DNA of 35,208 nucleotides from assembly GCA_002436765.1 (NCBI GenBank), contig DJNI01000032.1:53831-89038 (forward strand), given 5' to 3'. The position numbers were made by a program, and so were the translations under genes. The notes under the pieces were generated by a model. It was not told where the DNA came from and made no database searches. It saw nothing but the letters and a program-made list of their open reading frames with translations. Shown here one piece after another: positions 9,201 to 15,206 of the stretch (within the stretch, counting starts at the first letter, position 1; each line of letters opens with the position of its first letter). This DNA is from Clostridiales bacterium UBA6468 (lineage in GTDB: Bacteria > Bacillota > Clostridia > Oscillospirales > Oscillospiraceae).

Positions 9201-9747
9201 GCTGCTCCGGAATGCCGTGATCCTGCATTTCCAGAAAGAAATTTCCCTCCCCGAAAATGTCGGACATTTTCCTGGCGTATTCCTTCGCGGAATCGTAGTC
9301 TTCTTCCATCAGATACTGGGGGATCGCACCGGCCAGGCACGCAGACAGGGCGATCAGTCCCTCGTGATGCTGCCGGAGCAGCGAAAGATCGATTCTGGGC
9401 TTGCCATAAAAGCCGTGGATAAAGGCTTCCGACACCAGATAGCATAGGTTTTCGTATCCCGTTCGGTTTTCACACAGCAGCACCAGATGATAGGGGTCGT
9501 TGTCGATGCCGTGGACCCGGTCGGCCATGCCCCGGCGGGCGACGTAGACCTCGCAGCCGATGATGGGCTTGATCCCTGCCGCCTTGGCGGCTTTATAGAA
9601 GTCGATGCAGCCGTACATCACGCCGTGGTCAGTGAGGGCAACGGCGGTCTGCCCCAGCTCCTTGACCCGATCCATGATGCCGTCAATGCGGCACGCACCG
9701 TCCAGCAGGCTGTATTCCGTATGGACGTGCAAATGTACAAAGCTCAT
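6292..9747 (-). CDS. dnaE: DNA polymerase III alpha subunit (DnaE type)
   Basis: This 1151-residue protein is a C-family replicative polymerase of DnaE type, without the inserted exonuclease domain of PolC. The N-terminal PHP domain keeps its metal-binding residues (HLHVH at 5-9, LTDHG at 38-42, NDAH at 204-207), so PHP-based proofreading is possible. The palm catalytic aspartates are in PDFDTDF (395-401) and in KMDFLGL (D549). Later regions include YQEQVIEI and the NYAFNKAHAVCYA segment, followed by the tandem HhH and an OB-fold (about 985-1065). In Firmicutes DnaE usually extends primers while PolC does bulk synthesis; polC is not in this window. The start overlaps the whiA stop (ATGA), giving a murB-whiA-dnaE operon. 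Length and motifs are normal. Confidence 0.97.
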   Translation of the reverse strand: MSFVHLHVHTEYSLLDGACRIDGIMDRVKELGQTAVALTDHGVMYGCIDFYKAAKAAGIKPIIGCEVYVARRGMADRVHGIDNDPYHLVLLCENRTGYENLCYLVSEAFIHGFYGKPRIDLSLLRQHHEGLIALSACLAGAIPQYLMEEDYDSAKEYARKMSDIFGEGNFFLEMQDHGIPEQRPVNQGVQRLARELGLPLVVTNDAHYLRKEDAEMQDVLLCIQTGKTVDDTNRMKFQTQEFYLKSEEEMKGLFPGCEEAFENTVRIAERCNLEFTFHEYHLPSYPVPEGYTDEEYFRKLCAEGFAERYPDPPEAYRERLDYEIGVISRMGYVNYYLIVWDFIHYAKVNGIPVGPGRGSGAASIVAYCMHITEIDPMKYNLIFERFLNPERVSMPDFDTDFSPERRGEVMEYVMEKYGADHVAQIVTFGTMAARGAIRDVGRALNFSYAETDVVAKLVPTMPLHLTLAEALKISPKLKEMYDGDQRVKTLIDTAMRLEGMPRNTSTHAAGVVITAQPVNTYVPLSRNDDTVVTQYTMTTIEELGLLKMDFLGLRNLSVIQDAEALARQEDPDFQIAKAPDNDPETFTMLAEGKTQGVFQMESTGMTGVCVSMKPTSIEDLTAIVALYRPGPMESIPKFVENKFNPGKVTYKTPLLEPILKVTYGCIVYQEQVIEIFRTLGGYSMGQADNIRRAISKKKQKIIDAERQTFVYGDREQKIDGCIARGVPEAAAQSIYDEIVDFANYAFNKAHAVCYAVVAYQTAYLKCHYPRQYMAALMTSVLDSATKISGYIAECRELGIPVLPPDINHSQDYFTVEGDAIRFGLGAVKNVGRGLIRAMAAKRAEGGAFRSLEDFLERMGEGELNKRAVENFIKCGAMDCFGHHRSELLAVYDQMMDSVSASRKKNLEGQMGLFAMLDEDDEAGKVPIPKLKELDKGELLSMEKETTGIYISGHPMDDYRPYLRNTHVVHIGSLMEEDSGFQDDQIVSVAGIVQTVKMKTTRNNSMMAYVTVEDDTASMEMLAFSNVLDQYGGYLRENSAVVITGRLSLRDDKEPQIVINRARPISDYADGSAPPEQPRNVNKSGTLYLRLPGEEGTLYPKIRCILNMFPGDSKAVLFFADTGRRRGTQCCIRESMLTELKNVLGEANVVLK

Positions 9748-10658
9748 GCCTTCACCTCTTCCGCCAGCTCCAGCAGCCGCCGCATCCGGCTGCCCATGGC
9801 GGGCTTCGTAATGGGCGGCTCCATCATCCCCGCAAGCTCGGACAGCGACGCGGAGGGGTTTTCCTCCCTGGCAATGGCCGCCCGCCGGAGCTTTTCGGGC
9901 AGATTCTCCATCGCGCCCGACTCTCTTATCATGCGAATCGCCGCAAGCTGCTCCTGCGCGGCTTCCACCACCTTGGAGGTGTTGGCGTCGTCACAGTTGC
10001 AGCGGCGGTTGACCTTGTTGTTCAGTTCCTTTTCCAGCCGGGCTTCCATGATGCCCATGGCAGCCACCGGTGCGCCGAGGAACGTGAGAAAATCGGAGAT
10101 CAGCTCGCTGTGCTTCAGATACAGCACCTGTCCCCCGCTTCGGCCGGCCATTTTGGGGGCAAAGCCCATGACCTCCCGCATCAGCGCATCCGTCTCCCGG
10201 GCAACGCTCTGGTGGGTGGTCGCCAGTTCCATATGATAGCCCTTCCCGGGGTCGGTGACGCTTCCCCCGGCGAGAAACGCCCCCCGGAGGAACGACGCCT
10301 TGCAGCAGTCCTCCTCCACCACCGGCAGATTTACGTGAAGCGCCAGCGTTCCCTGCGCGTCAAAGCCGAAGGCTTCCATGATGATTTTGATTTTATCGCC
10401 GTCCCACATCTGAAACACCAGCTTCCCCGGCGACGCAAGGCTGGGGTAGCTGTCGAAGGACAGATCAAAGGCTTTTTTGAACAGCTTCGGCAGAATATAG
10501 GCAAAATCCCGGCTTTCGGTGATGATTTTAATACCGTCAGCGGAAAAATTATTGGCAAACAGCAGAACGCCGAAGCACTCCGCCAGTGCGCAGCAATGCT
10601 TCTGGGGCAAAATCCGGCAGACCTCCGCCTTGGCGGCAGAGGAAAAAGAGCTTGCCAT
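9744..10658 (-). CDS. whiA: WhiA, DNA-binding regulator
   Basis: WhiA is a conserved Gram-positive DNA-binding protein affecting cell division and chromosome segregation in Bacillus and sporulation in Streptomyces. The 304 residues show the usual two parts: an N-terminal LAGLIDADG-type domain with FLRGAFLAGGSVTDP (about 123-137), and a C-terminal helix-turn-helix (about 215-300) with the typical NRRCNCDDANTSKVV signature. The endonuclease residues are degenerate, as in the whole family. It starts 33 nt after murB, behind AAAGGTGG, and overlaps dnaE by four bases. In most Clostridia rapZ (yvcJ) and yvcK lie between murB and whiA; here both are missing. Confidence 0.96.
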   Translation of the reverse strand: MASSFSSAAKAEVCRILPQKHCCALAECFGVLLFANNFSADGIKIITESRDFAYILPKLFKKAFDLSFDSYPSLASPGKLVFQMWDGDKIKIIMEAFGFDAQGTLALHVNLPVVEEDCCKASFLRGAFLAGGSVTDPGKGYHMELATTHQSVARETDALMREVMGFAPKMAGRSGGQVLYLKHSELISDFLTFLGAPVAAMGIMEARLEKELNNKVNRRCNCDDANTSKVVEAAQEQLAAIRMIRESGAMENLPEKLRRAAIAREENPSASLSELAGMMEPPITKPAMGSRMRRLLELAEEVKA

Positions 10659-10691
10659 GGGGAGACCACCTTTCCAAATGTTATCTATACA

Positions 10692-11603
10692 TTACCAGAT
10701 GCGAACCTCCGGCTCCAGCCGAATGCCGCTTTTCCGGTAGACCCGGTCGGACACCTGAGAAAGCAGTGCCTTCACGTCCGCCGCCGTCGCGCCGCCCAGA
10801 TTGACGGCAAACCCGGCGTGCTTCGCGGAAATCGCCGCGCCGCCCACCTGATAGCCCTTCAAACCCGCTTCTTCGATCAGCGCCGCGGCATAACCGCCCT
10901 TCGGGCGCTTGAATGCGGAACCGGCGGAGGGAATATCCAACGGCTGAGAAGCCGTGCGGCGGGCGATCAGGTCTTTCATTTTCCCCCGGATTTCCTCCGG
11001 ATTTCCCTTTTTCAAAGCAAAATCCGCGCTGACTACGATCCCCGGTCGATTTTCCAGCACGCTGTGGCGATAGGAAAATGCCATCTCGGCATTGGATAGG
11101 CGGAAAAGCTTACCGTTTAAATCCATGACCTCCACGCTTTCGCAGATCTGAGAAATTTCCCCGCCGTAAGCCCCGGCGTTCATGTACACGCCGCCGCCGA
11201 CGGTTCCCGGTATGCCGTGGGCGAACTCCATGCCGGTAAGTCCCAGGTTTGCGGCGTTCACCGCCGCCCGTGCCATGGTCACGCCCGCCATCACCCGGAT
11301 GCGGGTCTCATCCAGCCGTTCCAGACCGCCAAAGCAGTCTTTCAGGCAGACCACCAGCCCCCGGACGCCCTCGTCCGGCGCCAGCACGTTGGTCCCCGCG
11401 CCCAGAATGGCGCATTTACAGTTTAGCTTGGCACAGGCCTTCAGGATATCCGCCAACTCCTCTTTGGTCTTGGGAAACGCCATCACCTCGGCGTTTCCGC
11501 CGATACGGAAGGAGGTATGCCTTGCCAGAGCTTCCTCAAACCGAAGCTCCACATCGGGCAGAAACGCGGAGAGTTCCCTCTGGAAATCAGTCAACTCAGT
11601 CAT
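10692..11603 (-). CDS. murB: MurB, UDP-N-acetylenolpyruvoylglucosamine reductase
   Basis: MurB is the FAD-dependent, NADPH-using enzyme that reduces UDP-GlcNAc-enolpyruvate to UDP-MurNAc, the second committed step of peptidoglycan precursor synthesis. The flavin domain is marked by HTSFRIGGNAEV and GAGTNVL, the substrate domain by GIPGTVGGGVYMNAGAYGGE. The catalytic serine is in SAGSAFKRP and the terminal Glu in LEPEVRIW. It is the type II form, lacking the extra Tyr loop. The ATG at 11601-11603 follows GGAGG with 6 nt spacing and gives 303 residues; a 19-codon upstream extension would run over the promoter and was rejected. It is the first gene of murB-whiA-dnaE. Confidence 0.97.
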   Translation of the reverse strand: MTELTDFQRELSAFLPDVELRFEEALARHTSFRIGGNAEVMAFPKTKEELADILKACAKLNCKCAILGAGTNVLAPDEGVRGLVVCLKDCFGGLERLDETRIRVMAGVTMARAAVNAANLGLTGMEFAHGIPGTVGGGVYMNAGAYGGEISQICESVEVMDLNGKLFRLSNAEMAFSYRHSVLENRPGIVVSADFALKKGNPEEIRGKMKDLIARRTASQPLDIPSAGSAFKRPKGGYAAALIEEAGLKGYQVGGAAISAKHAGFAVNLGGATAADVKALLSQVSDRVYRKSGIRLEPEVRIW

Positions 11604-11631
11604 AAACGCCTCCGGGTGTAAACTATAGTAC

Positions 11632-11660
11632 AGTATAGCATATTCCCCGGCGGTTTGCAA
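11632..11660 (-). promoter_or_regulatory. Promoter of murB-whiA-dnaE
   Basis: On the minus strand there is a -35 TTGCAA (11655-11660), a 17-nt spacer and a -10 TATACT (11632-11637) with the extended element TGC in front. The -10 lies about 28 nt from the murB ATG. It sits just after the terminator of the upstream LCP gene, so this unit appears to be independently transcribed. Confidence 0.85.
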
Positions 11661-11706
11661 TTATGACAAACATGAAATTTATGTAACAAGCGTCCAAGCA
11701 GAAAGA

Positions 11707-11737
11707 AATTGCGGGAAAGCACCGCTTTCCCGCAATT
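11707..11737 (-). terminator. Intrinsic terminator after the LCP gene
   Basis: A perfect 14-bp inverted repeat (11707-11720 and 11724-11737) with a 3-nt loop. On the minus strand it is followed by TCTTTC, a moderately U-rich tail. It lies 13 nt after the LCP stop. Confidence 0.85.
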
Positions 11738-11750
11738 CTTCCATTACAAC

Positions 11751-12917
11751 TTAGTCCTGAATCGGCACCGTTTCGGGGATCTCGCCCTCGCCCTCGGTGA
11801 GCGCCCGCATGTAGGCAACGTTCTTATCCTTGTCGTACATCATGACACTGTGGCTTTGACCGTCTCCGTAGATGTCCACCATATCTCCCCAGGAGTAGCC
11901 CTTGGCACGCACCGGGCAGGTGCCGCTGGACTTGATTTCCAGCCCTGACACCATGGGCAGCATCTTCATAAGCAGATCCGTGATCTGGGAATTGGTCATG
12001 CTCACGGATACCAGCGGCAGAACCTCATTTGCCAGATTCTGCACGTCGGAAAGGCTCATCTTCTTGACCTTGTCCAGCAGCGCCTCCATAAACTTCCGCT
12101 GACGCGAAGTGCGCTTAATGTCGCTTTCGCCGTCGCCCTCCGCCTTGCGCATACGAACATAGGCAAGGGCGGTAGAGCCGTCCAGCCAGTTCTTGCCCTC
12201 CTTCATCTCATAGTAGTAACGGTCGTGGAAGTCGTTGAGATACTTGGCCTCTGCTGCGGTCAACTCAATATCGAGACCGTTGATCAGGTTAATTGCCTTG
12301 ACGAAAGCGTCAAAGTCGATCTCCACGTCGTAATCCACTTCAATGCCGAAGTTCTTGTACAGCGTCAAATTCATCAGACCCATGGCGTCCGCCGTGCTGT
12401 TGGTGCAGATGTAGCCGTTATGGTAGATGCTGGTGAGCTTGATCTTGCCGCCGCTGTGCTTCTTTCCGTTGGTATCCGTATAGTTGGGATACTGCACCAG
12501 CGTGTCCCGGAGCAGCGAGGTCAGGGTCACGGACTTTTCATATGTGTTCACCGTACAAAGGATCATGGTGTCCGCGAACCGCTCCGCCTCTCCCTCACGG
12601 GAGGCCTGGCCGATCAAAAGAATGTTGATATAGTCGGCGCTGGACGCAACATGGGGCTCGGTTGCGACCGTTGTCGCCTCTGTTGCGGCCGTTGCTTCCG
12701 TAGCCGCCGTCGTCTCCGTCGGCTCCGTTGCCAGATCGGCATAGTTGATCGTCGGCACCTGTACCTGATTCAGCTTGTTGAGCATGGAGTTGTAGTACAC
12801 AACAGCCGCAACCACCAGCGCGGCAATCAAAATCACAATCACCAGAACCACGATCAGCACGGTCTTTTTCCAACCGCCTGCCTTCTGCGGTTTTTTTCTT
12901 TCATAGCGTCCGCTCAT
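11751..12917 (-). CDS. LytR-CpsA-Psr (LCP) family cell-wall glycopolymer ligase
   Basis: LCP enzymes transfer undecaprenyl-linked polymers such as teichoic acids or capsule to peptidoglycan at the outer membrane face. This 388-residue protein has a short basic cytoplasmic end and one transmembrane helix (about 18-41). A Thr/Ala/Glu-rich linker follows (about 63-88) and then the LCP domain (about 95-270). The domain keeps the pyrophosphate-binding residues in RFADTMIL and LLRDTLV and the later conserved TALAYVRMRK and RTSRQRKFMEALL segments. The C-terminal ~100 residues form an extension. The ATG follows AGGAGGAACGAC. It stands alone between its own promoter and terminator, so the polymer it attaches cannot be inferred. 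The low-complexity linker is unusually Thr-rich and resembles the small lipoprotein at 13723. Confidence 0.93.
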   Translation of the reverse strand: MSGRYERKKPQKAGGWKKTVLIVVLVIVILIAALVVAAVVYYNSMLNKLNQVQVPTINYADLATEPTETTAATEATAATEATTVATEPHVASSADYINILLIGQASREGEAERFADTMILCTVNTYEKSVTLTSLLRDTLVQYPNYTDTNGKKHSGGKIKLTSIYHNGYICTNSTADAMGLMNLTLYKNFGIEVDYDVEIDFDAFVKAINLINGLDIELTAAEAKYLNDFHDRYYYEMKEGKNWLDGSTALAYVRMRKAEGDGESDIKRTSRQRKFMEALLDKVKKMSLSDVQNLANEVLPLVSVSMTNSQITDLLMKMLPMVSGLEIKSSGTCPVRAKGYSWGDMVDIYGDGQSHSVMMYDKDKNVAYMRALTEGEGEIPETVPIQD

Positions 12918-12961
12918 GTCGTTCCTCCTGAGGGATAGTAGTCGAAAATATACCGGATAAG

Positions 12962-12990
12962 ATTATACCATGACGCCGACGGGATTACAA
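12962..12990 (-). promoter_or_regulatory. Promoter of the LCP gene
   Basis: On the minus strand: -35 TTGTAA (12985-12990), a 17-nt spacer, and a consensus -10 TATAAT (12962-12967) preceded by the extended element TGG. It is about 45 nt upstream of the ATG. Confidence 0.85.
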
Positions 12991-13030
12991 GCCTGTTTTT
13001 CATTTTTAGCCTTTTCTTAAAAACGGAAAG

Positions 13031-13053
13031 ATGGGCAGCCAGAGGCTGCCCAT
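13031..13053 (-). terminator. Intrinsic terminator after the ferredoxin gene
   Basis: A perfect 10-bp stem (13031-13040 with 13044-13053) and a 3-nt loop. It is followed on the minus strand by CTTTCCGTTTTT. It starts 13 nt after the ferredoxin stop. Confidence 0.85.
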
Positions 13054-13066
13054 TCGGTCACACAGC

Positions 13067-13453
13067 TTATTTCTCCACGATTTCCAGTACTTCCATGGGG
13101 CAGGCTTTGACGCAGATGCCGCAGGCGATGCACTTGGAGGCGGGGCTTCCCTCCTGGAACACGATCACGTGCATGGGGCAGGCTTCGGCGCACTTGCCGC
13201 AGCTGACGCACTTCTTCTTATTGATCATGTACACGCCGGTCTTGGGGTTCTGGGTGATGGCTTCGTGCTCACAGGTACGCATGCACTTGCCGCACTGAAT
13301 GCAGGTGTTGGGCTTGGCGCCGGTTCCCTTGGCCACGATGCGGATACAGCTCTTATCCTCGTCAAATTCCTTATAGAACGCCTCGGAACAGGCAGCGACG
13401 CATTGCAGACATGCCATGCACTCCACATTTTTCTTAGCAGCGAGCTTTTTCAT
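13067..13453 (-). CDS. Polyferredoxin with four [4Fe-4S] motifs
   Basis: This 128-residue soluble protein carries four complete CxxCxxCxxxC motifs: Cys 12-22, 51-61, 82-92 and 108-118. It should hold up to four [4Fe-4S] clusters as two bacterial-ferredoxin-like halves. Only the last two motifs end in the usual CP. C36 is an additional cysteine between the first two motifs. The role is presumably low-potential electron transfer in anaerobic metabolism; partner oxidoreductases are not next to it. The gene is monocistronic, with a promoter at 13490-13518, an AGGAGA ribosome binding site and a terminator. There is no membrane segment or signal peptide. It could also be a free-standing electron-transfer subunit of a hydrogenase or 2-oxoacid oxidoreductase encoded elsewhere. 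Confidence 0.92.
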   Translation of the reverse strand: MKKLAAKKNVECMACLQCVAACSEAFYKEFDEDKSCIRIVAKGTGAKPNTCIQCGKCMRTCEHEAITQNPKTGVYMINKKKCVSCGKCAEACPMHVIVFQEGSPASKCIACGICVKACPMEVLEIVEK

Positions 13454-13489
13454 TGCACAGAACTCTCCTTCGTTTTTTGATTCCTCTTC

Positions 13490-13518
13490 ATTATATATGT
13501 CTATGAAAGAAAAAGCAA
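13490..13518 (-). promoter_or_regulatory. Promoter of the ferredoxin gene
   Basis: On the minus strand: -35 TTGCTT (13513-13518), a 17-nt spacer rich in T, and a perfect -10 TATAAT (13490-13495). The -10 is 36 nt from the ATG. Between here and 13722 I see no gene; on the plus strand there is no convincing promoter for the next gene, only AT-rich patches near 13627-13655. Confidence 0.75.
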
Positions 13519-13722
13519 CAAAAACTTTCAGAAAATCCCGTTTTAATAGTTATCATATGCTAACTCCCCGGGGGAAATTGGAGAAACTCCCATTTTCACG
13601 GAAAGCGGGAGAAAAAGCGGTTCCTCTTATAAAGCTGTGAAAAACTGGGTATTATTACCAGCGTAAACCCCGGCGTACGGGAAATAATAGGTTTGAAGCA
13701 AGATTCATTTGGAGGTAATAGC

Positions 13723-14010
13723 ATGAAAAAATATGTCACTTTCGTACTGGTTCTTGTCCTTACCGCGGCGCTGTTCACCGGCTGCGGCTGCACCAACCAG
13801 GACCCCAGCAGAAGCACAACCGTTCCTACCACGACGCCGACCGCCGCAACCACCGAAACGACCCAGGCGACCACCGCCCCCACCACGATTCCCAGCGCGG
13901 AACCCTCTGCCAGCGCCACCATCGACAACGGCAACGGCTCTCCGGACGGAATGACCGACACAACGGAAAACAACACCGGCACCCGTCAGGGCGGGACCGG
14001 CATCGGATAA
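13723..14010 (+). CDS. Small Thr/Pro-rich lipoprotein
   Basis: No family recognised. The ATG at 13723, 7 nt after GGAGG, gives 95 residues; a longer frame from 13693 lacks a ribosome binding site. A Lys-Lys start and a hydrophobic stretch lead to a lipobox FTGC with C21, so it is predicted to be lipid-anchored outside the cell. The mature part is low complexity. About residues 28-72 are rich in Thr, Pro, Ala and Glu (repeats such as TTTPTAATTETTQATT) and the tail is Gly/Asn/Thr-rich, with no globular domain visible. It might be a surface spacer, possibly glycosylated on Thr, or an unstructured stress lipoprotein. It is the only plus-strand gene in its neighbourhood and ends well before a strong terminator. 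Confidence 0.75.
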   Translation: MKKYVTFVLVLVLTAALFTGCGCTNQDPSRSTTVPTTTPTAATTETTQATTAPTTIPSAEPSASATIDNGNGSPDGMTDTTENNTGTRQGGTGIG

Positions 14011-14190
14011 AAAGGGAAGCTCAGACGAAATCGGCGAGAGCCGGCAGAGGAATCCTGTATGTACCCCCACGGCGCGTCCGTAAACCGCTTGTGCCGGCGG
14101 CGGCTGCGCAATAGTTCCCGCGTACAGAACTGCACGGATGGGGCAAAAGATTCGCCGATCTGCCGAAGACGGTTTATTCAGAGATTCCGA
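14011..14190 (+). other. Non-coding stretch, 3' region of the lipoprotein transcript
   Basis: No convincing gene. The plus-strand frame that opens at 14059 has no ribosome binding site and runs through two hairpins into the degV antisense. A short CGGC-GAGA-GCCG hairpin with a GNRA-type loop lies near 14032-14043. The rest shows no recognisable motif. Confidence 0.4.
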
Positions 14191-14221
14191 AGTACCGGGG
14201 CAAGCTGCCCCGGTACTTTTT
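14191..14221 (+). terminator. Intrinsic terminator of the plus-strand lipoprotein unit
   Basis: A perfect 12-bp GC-rich stem (14191-14202 and 14206-14217) with a 3-nt loop and then TTTTC on the plus strand, ending the transcript from 13723. Confidence 0.85.
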
Positions 14222-14263
14222 CGGGCTGTCAAAAAAGGCCGTTGGTCTTTTTTGACAGCCCGA
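14221..14263. terminator. Long palindrome between convergent units, probably the degV terminator
   Basis: A perfect 16-bp inverted repeat (14221-14236 and 14248-14263), extended by four inner pairs to about 20 bp with a 3-nt loop. The stem has GGGCTGTC/GACAGCCC outside and A6/T6 inside. It lies 28 nt after the degV stop on the minus strand and directly after the plus-strand terminator, so it may stop transcription from both sides. The U run is inside the stem rather than after it, so termination is likely but not textbook. Confidence 0.6.
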
Positions 14264-14291
14264 GGACGGTTTTCACCGGCCGCCTGGTATT

Positions 14292-15170
14292 TCAGTCTGC
14301 CCGCTGCGCGCCTTCCGTCATGATGACGGCCGCAACGGAATTCATGCCCACGTGGCAGGCGATGCTGCATGGCAGGTGGGCGTAGCTTACCTTGGCAAAG
14401 GGGAATTCCGCCTGCACCTGCTGACGCCAGTTCTCTGCCAGTTCGCCGTTTTCCAGCGTTCCGGCGGTTTCGATCAGAAGACGGGACTCCGGGACGTCTT
14501 TGAAGCGCGCTTCCCGATCGTGACGAATGGCTTCGATCATCCTGCTCTGGGCCAGCTTCATCCCCCGCACCTTGGCGAAGGCGTCCAGCTTGTCTCCCTG
14601 AATGGTCAGCACCGGCTTGAGGTTCAGCACCGTCGCCAGCGTTGCCGCGGCGGGGGAGACCCGGCCGCCCTTTTTCAGGTACTCCATGGAGTCCACGGTG
14701 ATATAAATGCTGGCGTCATAGGCGTACTTTTCCAGGATATCCCTGATTTCTTCCCCGCCGTACCCCTGCTCGGCCAGGCGGAGGGCGCTGATCACCGATT
14801 CTCTCTGGGTCACGGAGATCCGGTGGTTATCCACCACCTGCACCCTGCCGTCATAGTCCCGGGCGAACAGAACGGCGCTCTGGCAGGAGCCGCTCAGGCC
14901 GCTGGACATGGGGATATACACGATCTGATCATACCCCCTTGCCAGGATTCCGTCCCACAGCTCCATGAGCTGCCCCGGCGACGGCTGGGAGGTGGAAACG
15001 TCCCGGCGCTGCCGCATGGCGTCATACAGCTGCTCCGACGTGATGTCAATACCCTCGTAGTGGATGGTTCCCTCCAGGTTAACAGGCATAGCCAGAACAA
15101 ATATGCCCAGATCCTTGCCATCCCGAGCGGTGATCCCGCTGTTTGTGTCCGTTGCGATTGCGATTTTCAT
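14292..15170 (-). CDS. DegV family fatty-acid-binding protein
   Basis: DegV/FakB-type proteins bind a fatty acid in a deep pocket and, where a FakA kinase is present, hand it over for phosphorylation and phospholipid synthesis. This 292-residue protein has the usual signatures: N-terminal IATDTNSGI, TSQPSPGQ (about 60-67), the carboxylate-binding SSGLSGS (about 89-95), and VDNHRIS followed by the GGRVSPAAA segment. It is the last gene after ftsH in an operon that begins with an acyltransferase homologue and a PAP2 protein, so a lipid role fits the context. No fakA is in the window, so coupling to acyl-phosphate synthesis is not shown. The start has only a weak AAAGG ribosome binding site at longer spacing. 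Confidence 0.92.
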   Translation of the reverse strand: MKIAIATDTNSGITARDGKDLGIFVLAMPVNLEGTIHYEGIDITSEQLYDAMRQRRDVSTSQPSPGQLMELWDGILARGYDQIVYIPMSSGLSGSCQSAVLFARDYDGRVQVVDNHRISVTQRESVISALRLAEQGYGGEEIRDILEKYAYDASIYITVDSMEYLKKGGRVSPAAATLATVLNLKPVLTIQGDKLDAFAKVRGMKLAQSRMIEAIRHDREARFKDVPESRLLIETAGTLENGELAENWRQQVQAEFPFAKVSYAHLPCSIACHVGMNSVAAVIMTEGAQRAD

Positions 15171-15206
15171 AGTGCGATAGTACCTTTCTTCTTGCCGCAG
15201 GGAAAA

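Noticed and set aside
7324..9447. 707-codon open frame on the plus strand, antisense to dnaE
   Set aside because: It mirrors the dnaE codon pattern, has no ribosome binding site and no protein-like motif; long antisense frames are expected in GC-rich genes.
14059..14385. 108-codon plus-strand frame downstream of the small lipoprotein
   Set aside because: No ribosome binding site, runs through two terminator hairpins and into the antisense of degV.
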